64,000 nucleotides of DNA, from assembly GCA_036563245.1 (NCBI GenBank), contig DATCMU010000014.1:1-64000 (forward strand), read 5' to 3'. Shown here piece by piece: positions 50,232 to 59,177 of this stretch (position 1 is its first letter; every line of letters begins with the position of its first letter). The position numbers were made by a program, and so were the translations under genes. Under the pieces are notes generated by a model. That model worked only from the letters and a program-made list of their open reading frames with translations. It ran no database searches and was not told the DNA's origin. This stretch comes from DATCMU01 sp036563245. GTDB taxonomy: Bacteria; Pseudomonadota; Alphaproteobacteria; Rhizobiales; Devosiaceae.

Positions 50232-52628
50232 ATGGACACCGCGAAACGACCTCGTGCAATGGGCGCAAGCGATACGACCGACGATCTGATTGCCGAACTT
50301 GCCAAGCTGATGGCCGATGACGCTCAGGGTCAGCCGGCCAGCAAGGATTCGGCGGAGCCGGCACCAGCCCAGGCCACGCCGCATGCACCCGCCGAGCCGA
50401 CGACATTGGCGCGGCCTTCGTCCGATTCCCCGCAGGAACCCCGACAGCCGGCGCAGCGTTTCGTTTCTCCGACACGAAGCGATCCGCCACGTGCTACGGC
50501 CGAGACGACGCCCCGCACCGAGCAGTCATCAAGAGATGTAGCACCACCCGAGCGCAAACAGCCAAGCTGGCTGCAGCAGCGGCGCGCGACAACCGTGACC
50601 CCCTCGGAACCGGCTCCGGAAAGCGACGCTGGCGCTGACGAGGCGCCGGAGGGTTCCTCAAGTTTGCCGGTGAATGAACGACCCGTACCAAGCTGGACCG
50701 CCCCGCGGCCACGCCCGACGGTTGCGCCGGTTATCGCGCCGAGGGCAACCGGGGGTGGCGTGGTGTCACAGCCGCGCGAGCCCAATCCCGTGCCGCAGAT
50801 GCGTCCAGCAGCGACAACCGCGCGACCTTTCGCGCCGCAACCGTCTTCTGCGTCCGGGGCGACGCAGGCGGCCGGTTCAACCATTGACCCGATCGCGGAA
50901 CTGATCGCTGCCCAGGCTGAAGCCGCGCGGGCGCAGGAACGGGTCGGTCCGGTGCAGCATGGCGAGCCGGAACCTGAGCCTGACGAGACGATGGCGTCGG
51001 ATGGCGCTTCGGAGATGTATGACGAAGAGTCGGATGCCGACGAAGAGGTTGAATACGAGACCTTCGAGGGCGAGGACTTCGTCGAGGAGATCGAAGAAGC
51101 CGCGATAGCGCCGGAAGTGAAACCTGCGTCCGAAGACGATCATTTTACCGTGGCGCCTGTGTTCGGGCTGGGCGGCAATGCCAATGCGCCGCGATCCGGG
51201 CAGGCGGCTCCGGTGCGCCGCGAGGAGCCGGTCTTGCGCTCCACGCCGGCAGATCCGCTTGACGAGATCGAAAACCTGATCGGCGATGCCGTGCGCGTCG
51301 AGTTCGAGGACGAGGAACAGCCGCCCGTCGCCCGTCGTCCGTCCCGGACCTTCATGCGACCGACGCAGGAAGACGAGAATGTGGACGAGGCTGCGCTCGC
51401 GGCGGAAGCGGCGATCCTTGCGGCTGCGGCAGCGACCGACCGACAGCCTGGCCGGGCCGAACCGCGGGCACGCTACGCGGAACCCGAACACGACGACGAG
51501 CCCGAGATTGGCGATTCGCATGCCCCGATTGGGCGGCAGTCCGCGCGCGAAGAACGCCCGTCGGGCGGCCTGAGGCAATTCGTGGTGCCCGCGGTCGCCG
51601 GAACGCTTCTGCTTGCAGTCGGCCTTGGTGCCTACTGGTTCTTCGGAATGGGCGGACTGGGCGGAGACGAGCCGCCTCCCGTGCTCAGCGCGGATAGCCA
51701 ACCGGTCAAGGAAACGCCGCCTCCGCAACCCCAGAGCGCCGATGCGGCGACGCAGTCGGTTGTGCTCGATCAGCTTGGCAACTCCAATGCCGATGCGAAT
51801 GCGCCCGCCGACAATTCCGAACAACTGGTGTCGCGCGACGAAACCGGCGGTGCGGTCGGTTCCGATGTGAGCAAGGTGATCTCTCCGGATACGACGGAAA
51901 CCGGGCTTGCCAACCGCAAGGTGCGGACGGTGACGGTGCGACCCGACGGCACCATCGTGACCAGCGACAATTCCACTGCCGGGGCGTCTAAACTGCCTGT
52001 GGACCGGCCGAACGTACCGGCGGTGCCCGGTGGCGACACCGTTGCGACCGACCCGGTTGCTGCGATGATCAACGCCGCCAATTCGGGCGATGCAACCGCC
52101 GCCAACACCGACGCGGCGCCTGCGCAAGCCCCAACGACCGATGTCAACGTGGCCTCGCTACCCGCGGCGACCGACGTGCAGGTGAGCGATCCGAACGTCC
52201 CAATTCCAATGCCGCGGCCGGCAAACTTGCCGGTGATCGCGACGCCGACGCCCGCGCCAGTGGCGACGACACCTGCCCCGGCGGCGAGCGCGGGTAACGG
52301 TGCCGTCGATCTGTTGGGCGGCACGCCACTTCGTACGACCCAGCCAGCGGCAGCGGCACCCACTGCGCCATCGGCGGGAAATGCTGCAGCATATGTGCAA
52401 CTTGCCTCGCGGCGTGATCTCCCGACAGCCCAGCAATCCATGGCGGATCTGCAAAACCGGTACGGATCGCTGTTGGGGGGAAGCCAGCTGGAAATCCAGC
52501 GCGTGGATCTGGGAGACAAGGGGATCTACTACAGGATCCTGATGCCTGCCGGGTCGGCGTCAGAGGCCAGCAATGTGTGCGCCAACATCAAGGCAAATGG
52601 CGGCGACTGCCTGGTTCGGAGCAACTGA
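50232..52628 (+). CDS. SPOR domain-containing membrane protein
   Basis: 798 residues. About the first 445 residues are cytosolic, with DDLIAELAKLMADDA near the N-terminus and then a low-complexity Pro/Ala/Glu-rich and acidic stretch. One membrane helix follows at about 450-472 (VVPAVAGTLLLAVGLGAYWFF). The periplasmic part ends with a SPOR domain at about 717-798 (AYVQLASRRDLPTAQQSM, YYRILMPAGSASEASNVC) that in other bacteria binds denuded peptidoglycan glycans at the division septum. ATG 50232 is the start. Same location, between argS and the scp genes, as in other Rhizobiales, but larger than most. Confidence 0.92.
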   Translation: MDTAKRPRAMGASDTTDDLIAELAKLMADDAQGQPASKDSAEPAPAQATPHAPAEPTTLARPSSDSPQEPRQPAQRFVSPTRSDPPRATAETTPRTEQSSRDVAPPERKQPSWLQQRRATTVTPSEPAPESDAGADEAPEGSSSLPVNERPVPSWTAPRPRPTVAPVIAPRATGGGVVSQPREPNPVPQMRPAATTARPFAPQPSSASGATQAAGSTIDPIAELIAAQAEAARAQERVGPVQHGEPEPEPDETMASDGASEMYDEESDADEEVEYETFEGEDFVEEIEEAAIAPEVKPASEDDHFTVAPVFGLGGNANAPRSGQAAPVRREEPVLRSTPADPLDEIENLIGDAVRVEFEDEEQPPVARRPSRTFMRPTQEDENVDEAALAAEAAILAAAAATDRQPGRAEPRARYAEPEHDDEPEIGDSHAPIGRQSAREERPSGGLRQFVVPAVAGTLLLAVGLGAYWFFGMGGLGGDEPPPVLSADSQPVKETPPPQPQSADAATQSVVLDQLGNSNADANAPADNSEQLVSRDETGGAVGSDVSKVISPDTTETGLANRKVRTVTVRPDGTIVTSDNSTAGASKLPVDRPNVPAVPGGDTVATDPVAAMINAANSGDATAANTDAAPAQAPTTDVNVASLPAATDVQVSDPNVPIPMPRPANLPVIATPTPAPVATTPAPAASAGNGAVDLLGGTPLRTTQPAAAAPTAPSAGNAAAYVQLASRRDLPTAQQSMADLQNRYGSLLGGSQLEIQRVDLGDKGIYYRILMPAGSASEASNVCANIKANGGDCLVRSN

Positions 52629-52782
52629 GCAACGCGCGATTTCAAGGGGGGCGCCTGTACCGCCGTTTGCGCCGCCTCCCGGCCGATCCATGCAGGACGC
52701 CCGATCTGGCGACCGTGGTTCTTGACCGTACCTTGGCCGAAGGGCAATGCTTTGGCCGAACGGGGGCGGCGGCGATTCAGTC

Positions 52783-53580
52783 ATGAACGAACGGAATATC
52801 GACTGGCTTGAGGATCGGGCGCCGGCAACGCAGCGCGACGAAGTCATGTATGTCGATGTCGATGGCTATGAAGGTCCCCTCGACCTGCTGCTCGAACTTG
52901 CCCGGCGCCAGAAGGTTGACCTGGCCCACATTTCGGTGCTGGCGCTCGCCGAGCAATACCTGACATTCATCGAAACGATCCGGAAGAAGCGGATCGAGGT
53001 TGCCGCAGATTACCTGGTGATGGCGGCATGGCTTGCCTATCTCAAAAGTCGCCTGATGGTGCCGCAGGAAGCCGGGGAAGAAGAGCCCAGCGGCGAGATG
53101 ATGGCCGCAATGCTGCAATTCCGTCTCAAGCGGCTTGAGGCGATGCGGCGATCCGTGGAGCAGTTGACCCATCGCGCGCGTCTTGGCATTTCCGTGTTCG
53201 GACGCGGTGACCCCGAACCGATCGAAATCCGCCGGGCCAGCACATGGGAGGCCTCGCTCTTCGATTTGCTCAAGGCATACGGAACCCAGCGCGAACGCTC
53301 TGTGGTGCGCGACTACGCGCCACCCGATCGGGTTGTCTGGGGTCTGCAGGAGGCGCGTGAGATACTGCAAAGACTGATCGGCGAGACCATGGAATGGGTG
53401 GCGCTCGACCAATACCTTGCCCACTATCTGGGTACGCCTGAGGAACGTGCGACCGTCATGGCGTCGAGCTTCACCGCGAGCCTTGAACTGGTGCGGCAGG
53501 GCGAACTCGAATTGCGTCAGACCCTGGCATTCGGTCCACTGCTCCTGAGGCGACGCAAAGGAGACAGGCGTGCAGAGTGA
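52783..53580 (+). CDS. scpA: segregation and condensation protein A
   Basis: Kleisin that bridges SMC heads and binds ScpB, needed for chromosome organisation. About 265 residues. Kleisin N-terminus DVDGYEGPLDLLLELARRQK, then ALAEQYLTFIETIRK, LVMAAWLAYLKSRLMVPQE, and C-terminal winged helix with EWVALDQYLAH. ATG 52783 is chosen; ATG 52747 (12 residues longer) has a better SD (GAAGGGC) and cannot be excluded. It overlaps scpB by 11 bases. In related genomes nagZ lies just upstream of it; here it does not. Confidence 0.95.
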   Translation: MNERNIDWLEDRAPATQRDEVMYVDVDGYEGPLDLLLELARRQKVDLAHISVLALAEQYLTFIETIRKKRIEVAADYLVMAAWLAYLKSRLMVPQEAGEEEPSGEMMAAMLQFRLKRLEAMRRSVEQLTHRARLGISVFGRGDPEPIEIRRASTWEASLFDLLKAYGTQRERSVVRDYAPPDRVVWGLQEAREILQRLIGETMEWVALDQYLAHYLGTPEERATVMASSFTASLELVRQGELELRQTLAFGPLLLRRRKGDRRAE

Positions 53581-54274
53581 CGAAGCGCCAACAAGAGGGA
53601 CGGCCGGGAATCAGATGGGCGATGAGGTTTCCGATGCGCCAGAGGTGTTCGAAAGCCACCTCCGGGTCGTGGAGGCGGTCCTGTTCGCTTCGCCCGAGCC
53701 GCTCAAGGCGGTCGAGATCGCTGGGTTTCTCAGCGAGGATGCCGATATTGATGCCCTCCTGGGCGAACTTGGCCGGCGGTATGCGGCGCGTGGCGTCAAC
53801 CTGGTCAGGCGCGGAGACAAGTGGGCCTTCAGGACCGCGGAGGATCTTGGCTACATCCTGCGGCGCGAGCAGGTCGATTCGCGACCGCTTTCCAGGGCGG
53901 CGCTCGAGACGCTCGCGATCATTGCCTATCATCAACCTGTCACGCGCGCGGAAATCGAAGAGGTCCGAGGCGTGGCTGCGCACAAGGGCACGCTTGACGT
54001 GTTGATGGAGACGGGCTGGGTTCGCATGCGCGGCCGGCGGCGCACGCCGGGCAGGCCGGTGACCTATGGCACGACCGAAGAGTTCCTCGATCACTTCGGC
54101 CTTGAGGCTCTCACCGATCTGCCGGGTCTGGACGAGTTGAAGGGCGCGGGCCTCTTGTCATCGGTCCTGCCGCCGGCCTTTCAGGTGCCTTTGCCGTTCG
54201 ATGGACCATTGCGGGACGACGAGGATCCGCTGGAGCCGGACGACGAAGGAAACGACAATGAGGTCGACGAGTAG
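53570..54274 (+). CDS. scpB: segregation and condensation protein B
   Basis: Dimeric double winged-helix protein that binds ScpA in the condensin complex. 234 residues. Motifs: SHLRVVEAVLFASPEPLKAVE, RTAEDLGYILRREQVDSRPLS, LETLAIIAYHQPVTRAEIEEVRG and GRPVTYGTTEEFLDHFGLE. GTG 53570 starts within the end of scpA (11-base overlap), so translation is coupled; ATG 53603 is an alternative. The C-terminal 40 residues are acidic. A 200-base gap with a promoter-like region follows. Confidence 0.95.
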   Translation: MQSDEAPTRGTAGNQMGDEVSDAPEVFESHLRVVEAVLFASPEPLKAVEIAGFLSEDADIDALLGELGRRYAARGVNLVRRGDKWAFRTAEDLGYILRREQVDSRPLSRAALETLAIIAYHQPVTRAEIEEVRGVAAHKGTLDVLMETGWVRMRGRRRTPGRPVTYGTTEEFLDHFGLEALTDLPGLDELKGAGLLSSVLPPAFQVPLPFDGPLRDDEDPLEPDDEGNDNEVDE

Positions 54275-54394
54275 CCGGCGCGCCGCTCGCGACCGCGCGG
54301 GCAGGTTGAAAATCGCCGAACCAACCCTTGGTGAACCGGCGGCGATATGCTCTTTGATGCGGCGACGTCGCCTTCACCTTGCGTGCGCGATGTC

Positions 54395-54423
54395 CTTGTT
54401 TTTGACGCAGATAGACAATATCT
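54395..54423 (+). promoter_or_regulatory. candidate tat operon promoter with palindrome at -10
   Basis: TTGTTT at 54395-54400 and TATCTG at 54418-54423, spacing 17. CAGATA and TATCTG around GACAA (54407-54423) make an inverted repeat that covers the -10 and the spacer end. It sits in the 200-base gap after scpB, whose remainder shows nothing else. Confidence 0.4.
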
Positions 54424-54474
54424 GTGGAACAGCGAGCCGGCCGGGCAGCGTTGCCACCGGACAAGGAGGATCAA

Positions 54475-54666
54475 ATGAATCCAGGACCCTGGGGAATTCT
54501 CATCATCGTGATCGCAGTGCTGCTGCTTTTCGGCCGCGGCAAGATTTCCGGCATGATGGGCGAAGTTGCATCTGGCATCAAAGCCTTCCAGCGCGGTATG
54601 TCGGAAGGCGAGAAAGAGGCCGACCAGATTGAAGCAAAAGAAGCCGACAAGACCAAGGACGCCTGA
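54475..54666 (+). CDS. tatA: twin-arginine translocase subunit TatA
   Basis: Pore-forming subunit of Tat export of folded proteins. 63 residues: short N-terminus NPGPWG, membrane helix ILIIVIAVLLLFGRGKI with the FGRGK hinge, and amphipathic helix MGEVASGIKAFQRGMSE, then an acidic tail. AAGGAGG lies five bases before ATG 54475; the frame extends upstream to 54424 without similarity. First of tatABC. Confidence 0.96.
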   Translation: MNPGPWGILIIVIAVLLLFGRGKISGMMGEVASGIKAFQRGMSEGEKEADQIEAKEADKTKDA

Positions 54667-54718
54667 TTCCAACAGGCGCATTTCTCCGTCCGATCGGCGG
54701 AATTAAGGAACTTCATCC

Positions 54719-55516
54719 ATGATGGGGCTGGGCTGGTCCGAGATGGTCGTCATCGCGATTGTCGCGCTGATTGTCATCGGACCGAAAGATTTGCCCCGGG
54801 TTCTCCGGCAGGTGGGGCGGGCGGTTGCAACTGTCCGCCGCATGGGCAACGAGTTCCGGGCGGAATTCAACAAGGTTGCGCAGATGGATGAGGTGACCGA
54901 CATCAAGCGGTCGCTCACGCAGCCGTTCCGCGAGACGGCCGAGGACCTCAAGAAGACCAACGCCGACATCACCAGCAACTTCAACAAGGTGACCGACAAG
55001 GGCGTCGAGCCGACTGGTCTGCTCAAGCCGGCAGATCCCAAGGTCGAGAGCGTCTACGAGACGATCAGGGACAGCGTCGGGCTATCCGAAGGACCGCCGA
55101 CCGAACTCGATCCGGCAAAGGCCGGGTTGGCCGCGGCGGCGCAGAAAAGTGCGGCCGATGGTTCCGCCGGGGCCACTTCGGACGTGAGCAAGCTGCCTGC
55201 TCAACCTCCGGTGAAGCGCGCTGCACCCAAGGCGAAAGCGAAAACGGCCCGCAAGCCCGCTGCCGAAAAGGGCGGGGCGAAGACTGCTGCGGCGAAGGCC
55301 AGGACGTCGGCAAGTGCTGCCAGGAAGCCCGCGACACCTGCCAAATCTGCCGGCACCAAGAGCACATCGAATGGGAGCGCGCAGCCCAAATCGGCGGCGA
55401 CCAAGTCAGGCAAGGCCGGGTCGGGATCAGCGACGGCCTCGACGGCCAGGAAACCCGCGGCAACGCGAAAAACCGCCAGCAAGGGCGCCACGGAACCGAC
55501 CGCGAGCGAAGCCTGA
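54719..55516 (+). CDS. tatB: Sec-independent translocase subunit TatB
   Basis: Tat component that with TatC binds twin-arginine signal peptides. 265 residues, long for the family (usually 150-200). N-terminal hydrophobic helix MMGLGWSEMVVIAIVALIVI, hinge GPKDLPRVLRQVGRAVATVR and an amphipathic helix. From about residue 155 to the end it is a Lys/Ala/Ser/Thr-rich repetitive tail (KPAATRKTASKGATEP) expected to be disordered and basic. Start ATG 54719; ATG 54722 also possible. tatC begins three bases after its stop. Confidence 0.95.
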   Translation: MMGLGWSEMVVIAIVALIVIGPKDLPRVLRQVGRAVATVRRMGNEFRAEFNKVAQMDEVTDIKRSLTQPFRETAEDLKKTNADITSNFNKVTDKGVEPTGLLKPADPKVESVYETIRDSVGLSEGPPTELDPAKAGLAAAAQKSAADGSAGATSDVSKLPAQPPVKRAAPKAKAKTARKPAAEKGGAKTAAAKARTSASAARKPATPAKSAGTKSTSNGSAQPKSAATKSGKAGSGSATASTARKPAATRKTASKGATEPTASEA

Positions 55517-55519
55517 CCC

Positions 55520-56356
55520 ATGGATCACCCGATTTCCACCGCCGAATCCGGCGCGAGCCCCAAGAGTCCCGACCCTGAAGACGAACTGGCCGGGACGGAA
55601 GCTCCGCTGCTCGAACACCTGACAGAGTTGCGGCGTCGGCTGATCTACGCCTGCATCTCGCTGGCGGTGTTCTTCATAATCTGCTTCTTCATTTCGCGGC
55701 AGATTTTCGATTTCCTGCTGGGCCCGTACAAGGAGGCCGCAGGCGACATCGCCGACGTGCACCTGATCTATACCGCGCCGCAGGAATTCTTCTTCACGCA
55801 GATGAACGTCGCGCTTTTCGGTTCGATCTTCCTCTCTTTTCCAGTGATCGCAACCCAGATCTACATGTTCGTCGCGCCGGGTCTCTACAAGCGCGAACGC
55901 CAGGCATTCCTGCCATACCTGATCGCGACGCCCCTGCTTTTCCTGCTGGGCGCGACCGTGGTCTATTATGGCGTGATGCCGCTGGCGTTGCGTTTCTTCC
56001 TGTCCATGCAGCAGACGGACCCCAATGGCGTCCAGATCGAGATGCAGACCAAGGTCAGCGAATATCTCAGCCTGGTCATGACGCTGATCCTCGCCTTTGG
56101 CGTCTGCTTCCAGCTCCCCGTGGTCTTGACGCTTCTGGCGCGCATCGGCGTGGTGACGGCCAAGATGCTGCGCGGGTTCCGCAAGTATTCATGGGTGGTG
56201 GTGTTGACGCTGGCTGGCTTCCTGACGCCTCCCGACCCGATTTCGATGATGGGTCTTGCGGTGCCACTCCTGCTGCTCTACGAAGCCTCGATCCTTGCCG
56301 TCGTGTGGGTCGAGCGCAGGCGCCCGGCCGACCCGGCACCCGAGGAACCCAGCTGA
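55520..56356 (+). CDS. tatC: twin-arginine translocase subunit TatC
   Basis: Polytopic signal-peptide receptor of the Tat system. 278 residues, six membrane helices. The N-terminal HLTELRRRLIYACISLAVFF has the conserved cytosolic Glu; then LLGPYKEAA, YTAPQEFFFTQMNVALFGS, FLPYLIATPLLFLLGATVVYYG, LILAFGVCFQLPVVLTLLARIG and a Pro/Asp-containing C-terminal loop FLTPPDPISMMGLAVPLLLL. C-terminal 20 residues are cytosolic. Serves with tatA and tatB. Confidence 0.98.
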   Translation: MDHPISTAESGASPKSPDPEDELAGTEAPLLEHLTELRRRLIYACISLAVFFIICFFISRQIFDFLLGPYKEAAGDIADVHLIYTAPQEFFFTQMNVALFGSIFLSFPVIATQIYMFVAPGLYKRERQAFLPYLIATPLLFLLGATVVYYGVMPLALRFFLSMQQTDPNGVQIEMQTKVSEYLSLVMTLILAFGVCFQLPVVLTLLARIGVVTAKMLRGFRKYSWVVVLTLAGFLTPPDPISMMGLAVPLLLLYEASILAVVWVERRRPADPAPEEPS

Positions 56357-56383
56357 CCGCCTGCAGGCAAACCGGGCCGAAAC

Positions 56384-57658
56384 ATGTTCGATATCAAATG
56401 GATTCGTGCTAACGCCGAGCAATTCGATCAGGCGCTTGGCCGCAGGGGAATGCCGCACCAGGCAGCCGACCTTCTCGCGCTGGACGATGAGCGGCGCGCT
56501 CTTGTGCAGCGCATGAACGAGATGCAGGAGCGGCGCAACGCCGCGTCCCGGCTGATCGGCCAGGCCAAGGCGCAAAAGGACGAGGCCCGGGCCGCCGAAT
56601 TGATGGCCGAAGTCTCCGGTATCAAGACAGAGTTGCCGGCGCTGGAGCAGCGAGAGCGCGAGGCCACCGAGCGCCTCAACGATGCCCTGTCCCGCGTCCC
56701 GAACATGTTGCGCGACGATGTCCCCGATGGCGCCGACGAGAACGACAATGTCCTTGTGCGGGCGGTGGGCGAGCCCAGGACGTTCGAGTTCACGCCAAAA
56801 GAGCATTTCGAACTCGGTGAAGCCAGCGGCCAGATGGATTTCGAGGCGGCCGCGCGACTTTCGGGCGCCCGTTTTGTCGTTTTGCAGCGCGATCTGGCCC
56901 GATTGGAGCGGGCGCTGGGGCAGTTCATGCTCGACATGCACACCAGCGAGCACGGCTTCATCGAGACGCAGGTGCCGCTGCTGGTGCGCCCGGAAGCCAT
57001 GTTCGGGACCGGCCAATTGCCCAAGATGGCCGACGAGGCTTTCGTGACGACCAATGGCATGTGGCTGATACCGACCTCCGAGGTATCGCTGACCAATCTG
57101 GTGCGCGAGCAGACGCTCGAGGAAGCCCAATTGCCGCTGCGAGTGACGGCGCTGACGCCCTGTTTCCGGTCGGAGGCAGGGTCGGCCGGCAGGGATACGC
57201 GCGGCATGTTGCGCCAGCATCAGTTCAACAAGGTCGAAATGGTCGCGGTCACGACGCCGGAAGCGTCCGGCGAAGAGCAAATGCGCATGCTCGGGGCCGC
57301 TGAGGAAGTGCTCAAGCGGTTGGGCATCCCGTATCGCGTGATGGCGTTGTGCAGCGGAGACATGGGCGCCTCGATGCAGCGGACCTTTGATATCGAGGCC
57401 TGGCTGCCCGGGCAGAACCGCTATCGCGAGATATCGTCGGTTTCGGTGGCCGGTGACTATCAGGCACGCCGGATGAATGCCCGCTTCCGCAGGGCTGACG
57501 GGCAACTCGAATACGTCCATACGCTGAACGGCTCGGGCGTGGCGACCGGGCGGGCTCTGATCGCGGTGATTGAGAACTACCAGAACGCCGACGGTTCCAT
57601 CACGGTTCCGGAGGCCTTGCGCGGCTATATGGGCGGGCTCGAGAAGATCGGCGGGTGA
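56384..57658 (+). CDS. serS: seryl-tRNA synthetase
   Basis: Class II synthetase, 424 residues. N-terminal antiparallel coiled coil (about residues 30-100, ALVQRMNEMQERRNAASRLI and LPALEQREREATERLNDAL) grips the long tRNA(Ser) arm. Catalytic motif 2 is ALTPCFRSEAGSAGRDTRGM and motif 3 NGSGVATGRALIAVIENYQ. Only 27 bases after tatC, and its stop overlaps the GTG of a possible longer surE start, so all are probably on one transcript. Confidence 0.98.
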   Translation: MFDIKWIRANAEQFDQALGRRGMPHQAADLLALDDERRALVQRMNEMQERRNAASRLIGQAKAQKDEARAAELMAEVSGIKTELPALEQREREATERLNDALSRVPNMLRDDVPDGADENDNVLVRAVGEPRTFEFTPKEHFELGEASGQMDFEAAARLSGARFVVLQRDLARLERALGQFMLDMHTSEHGFIETQVPLLVRPEAMFGTGQLPKMADEAFVTTNGMWLIPTSEVSLTNLVREQTLEEAQLPLRVTALTPCFRSEAGSAGRDTRGMLRQHQFNKVEMVAVTTPEASGEEQMRMLGAAEEVLKRLGIPYRVMALCSGDMGASMQRTFDIEAWLPGQNRYREISSVSVAGDYQARRMNARFRRADGQLEYVHTLNGSGVATGRALIAVIENYQNADGSITVPEALRGYMGGLEKIGG

Positions 57659-57660
57659 AG

Positions 57661-58449
57661 ATGAGCGCAGACCTTCGCATCCTGATCACCAATGACGATG
57701 GGATCGATGCGCCGGGCCTGGAAAAGCTGGCCGCAATAGCCCGCCAGATCAGCGGCGATGTGTGGGTGGTTGCGCCGCGCGCCAACCAGAGTGGGGCAGG
57801 GCACCGTTTCAGCCTTGGACATGAACTGCACCTCGAACAGCGCGAGCCGCGTGTCTATTCGGTCGATGGCACGCCTGCCGACTGCGTCGTAGCCGGCTGC
57901 ACGCATGTGCTGGGCGGTCGAAAGCCGGACGTGGTGCTGGCCGGGGTCAATCACGGGCAAAACCTGGGCGATGTCATTCATTGCTCGGGAACGCTGGGGG
58001 CCGCGCGCGAAGGGGCGCTGCAGGGCGCTCTTGGTATCGGCTTGAGCCAGGCAGTCGACTATGCCAACGGGCGGGACGTTTCGTGGGATGCCGCCGTCGC
58101 GCATGGACCGAGCGTGGTGCGCGGCCTCATCGCCCATGCGGACAAGGCCCATACCTATTACAACGTCAATTTTCCACACTGCGCGGCCGACGAGGTGACC
58201 GGCGTCCAGATCGTCACCCATCAGCGGTTTTCGCATTCCCCATTCAGCTATTATCAGAGCCGCAATGAAGGGAAGTTCTTCGTTGCTGTTCTGGAGACGC
58301 CGTTGCCAATCGATCATGACAGCGACTTTCACGTCCTGCACCATGAGAATGCCGTCACGGTGACACCCCTGACCTTGCGCATGACCGATGCGGAGCAGGC
58401 CGCCCATCTTGCGGGCCGTCTGGCCCTGGCCGGGGCCGGTCCCTCATGA
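57661..58449 (+). CDS. surE: 5'/3'-nucleotidase SurE
   Basis: Acid phosphatase/nucleotidase that dephosphorylates nucleoside monophosphates. About 262 residues. SurE motifs: LRILITNDDGIDAPGLEKL with the metal Asp pair, VVAPRANQSGAGHRFSL, DGTPADCV and VLAGVNHGQNLGDVIHCSGT, in which a metal Asn and the catalytic loop are retained. ATG 57661 is preferred, GTG 57655 overlapping serS is the alternative. It overlaps pcm by four bases, the classic pair of stationary-phase survival genes. Confidence 0.96.
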   Translation: MSADLRILITNDDGIDAPGLEKLAAIARQISGDVWVVAPRANQSGAGHRFSLGHELHLEQREPRVYSVDGTPADCVVAGCTHVLGGRKPDVVLAGVNHGQNLGDVIHCSGTLGAAREGALQGALGIGLSQAVDYANGRDVSWDAAVAHGPSVVRGLIAHADKAHTYYNVNFPHCAADEVTGVQIVTHQRFSHSPFSYYQSRNEGKFFVAVLETPLPIDHDSDFHVLHHENAVTVTPLTLRMTDAEQAAHLAGRLALAGAGPS

Positions 58450-59114
58450 CCGGCGAGCCGGATCATGGCTCGCCCGACCATGTCATGGCCCGCGCTGGCC
58501 TGGTTCTGAACCTTCGCCAACACGGCATCACGGACCCCGATCTCCTCAATGCCTTCGAAGCGGTGCCGCACGAGGTGTTCGTTCCCGAAGAATATTCGGG
58601 CTACGCCTATCGCGAAGGCTCGCTGCCGATTGCCTGCGGCCAGTCGATCACTTCACCAATCATCCTGGCGATGTTGATCGCCGCGCTTGAACCGAAAGGG
58701 GCGGGGCGTGTTCTAGAAGTGGGAACCGGTAGCGGGTACACAACCGCGTTGCTGGCAAAGTTCGCCCGCAGGGTGTTCACCTTGGACCGGCACGGCGAAC
58801 TGATACGCGATGCGTCGGCGCGCTGGTCCGCGCTCGGGCTGCACAACATCGTGGGACTGCATGCGGATGGATTGTCGGGTTGGCCCGTCCAGGCGCCGTT
58901 CGACAGGATATTGCTGGGTGGGTCGGTGGAGGAAATTCCGGAGACCCTTGTGGACCAATTGGCGGATGGCGGACTGCTGGTGGCGCCCGTCGGGGCGGCC
59001 GATTCACGCCAGACCATTGTCAAGATCGAACGGGTGGACGACGAATTCCTCGTCAGCGAACACGGATCCGTGCGCCTGCCGCAGCTTGTCGCGAGCAAAT
59101 CGCGTCCGCTTTAA
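58446..59114 (+). CDS. pcm: protein-L-isoaspartate O-methyltransferase
   Basis: Repairs isoaspartyl residues by AdoMet-dependent methylation. 222 residues. Canonical active segment: PIACGQSITSPIILAMLIAAL (GQSIS-like) and the AdoMet loop VLEVGTGSGYTTALLAKFA, plus HADGLSGWPVQAPFDRILL. ATG overlaps the surE stop by four bases. Unlike the similar gene at 38020 it keeps the Gly-Gln-Ser-Ile-x-x-Pro motif. surE-pcm-nlpD is the same order as in gammaproteobacteria. Confidence 0.96.
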   Translation: MTGEPDHGSPDHVMARAGLVLNLRQHGITDPDLLNAFEAVPHEVFVPEEYSGYAYREGSLPIACGQSITSPIILAMLIAALEPKGAGRVLEVGTGSGYTTALLAKFARRVFTLDRHGELIRDASARWSALGLHNIVGLHADGLSGWPVQAPFDRILLGGSVEEIPETLVDQLADGGLLVAPVGAADSRQTIVKIERVDDEFLVSEHGSVRLPQLVASKSRPL

Positions 59115-59177
59115 ACTCCCTTTTACCTTAACGGATTTATGCTCGTGGCCGGTGAGTAGCTGAGTACGAGTGTAAAC

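Noticed and set aside
50877..52127. Arg-rich 416-codon minus frame over the SPOR gene
   Set aside because: Arises from the acidic/proline codons of the SPOR gene read in reverse; no family resemblance.
52577..52786. 69-codon frame between SPOR gene and scpA as a possible nagZ remnant
   Set aside because: No (beta/alpha)8 glycosidase motif is visible in any frame, so it cannot be called a pseudogene.
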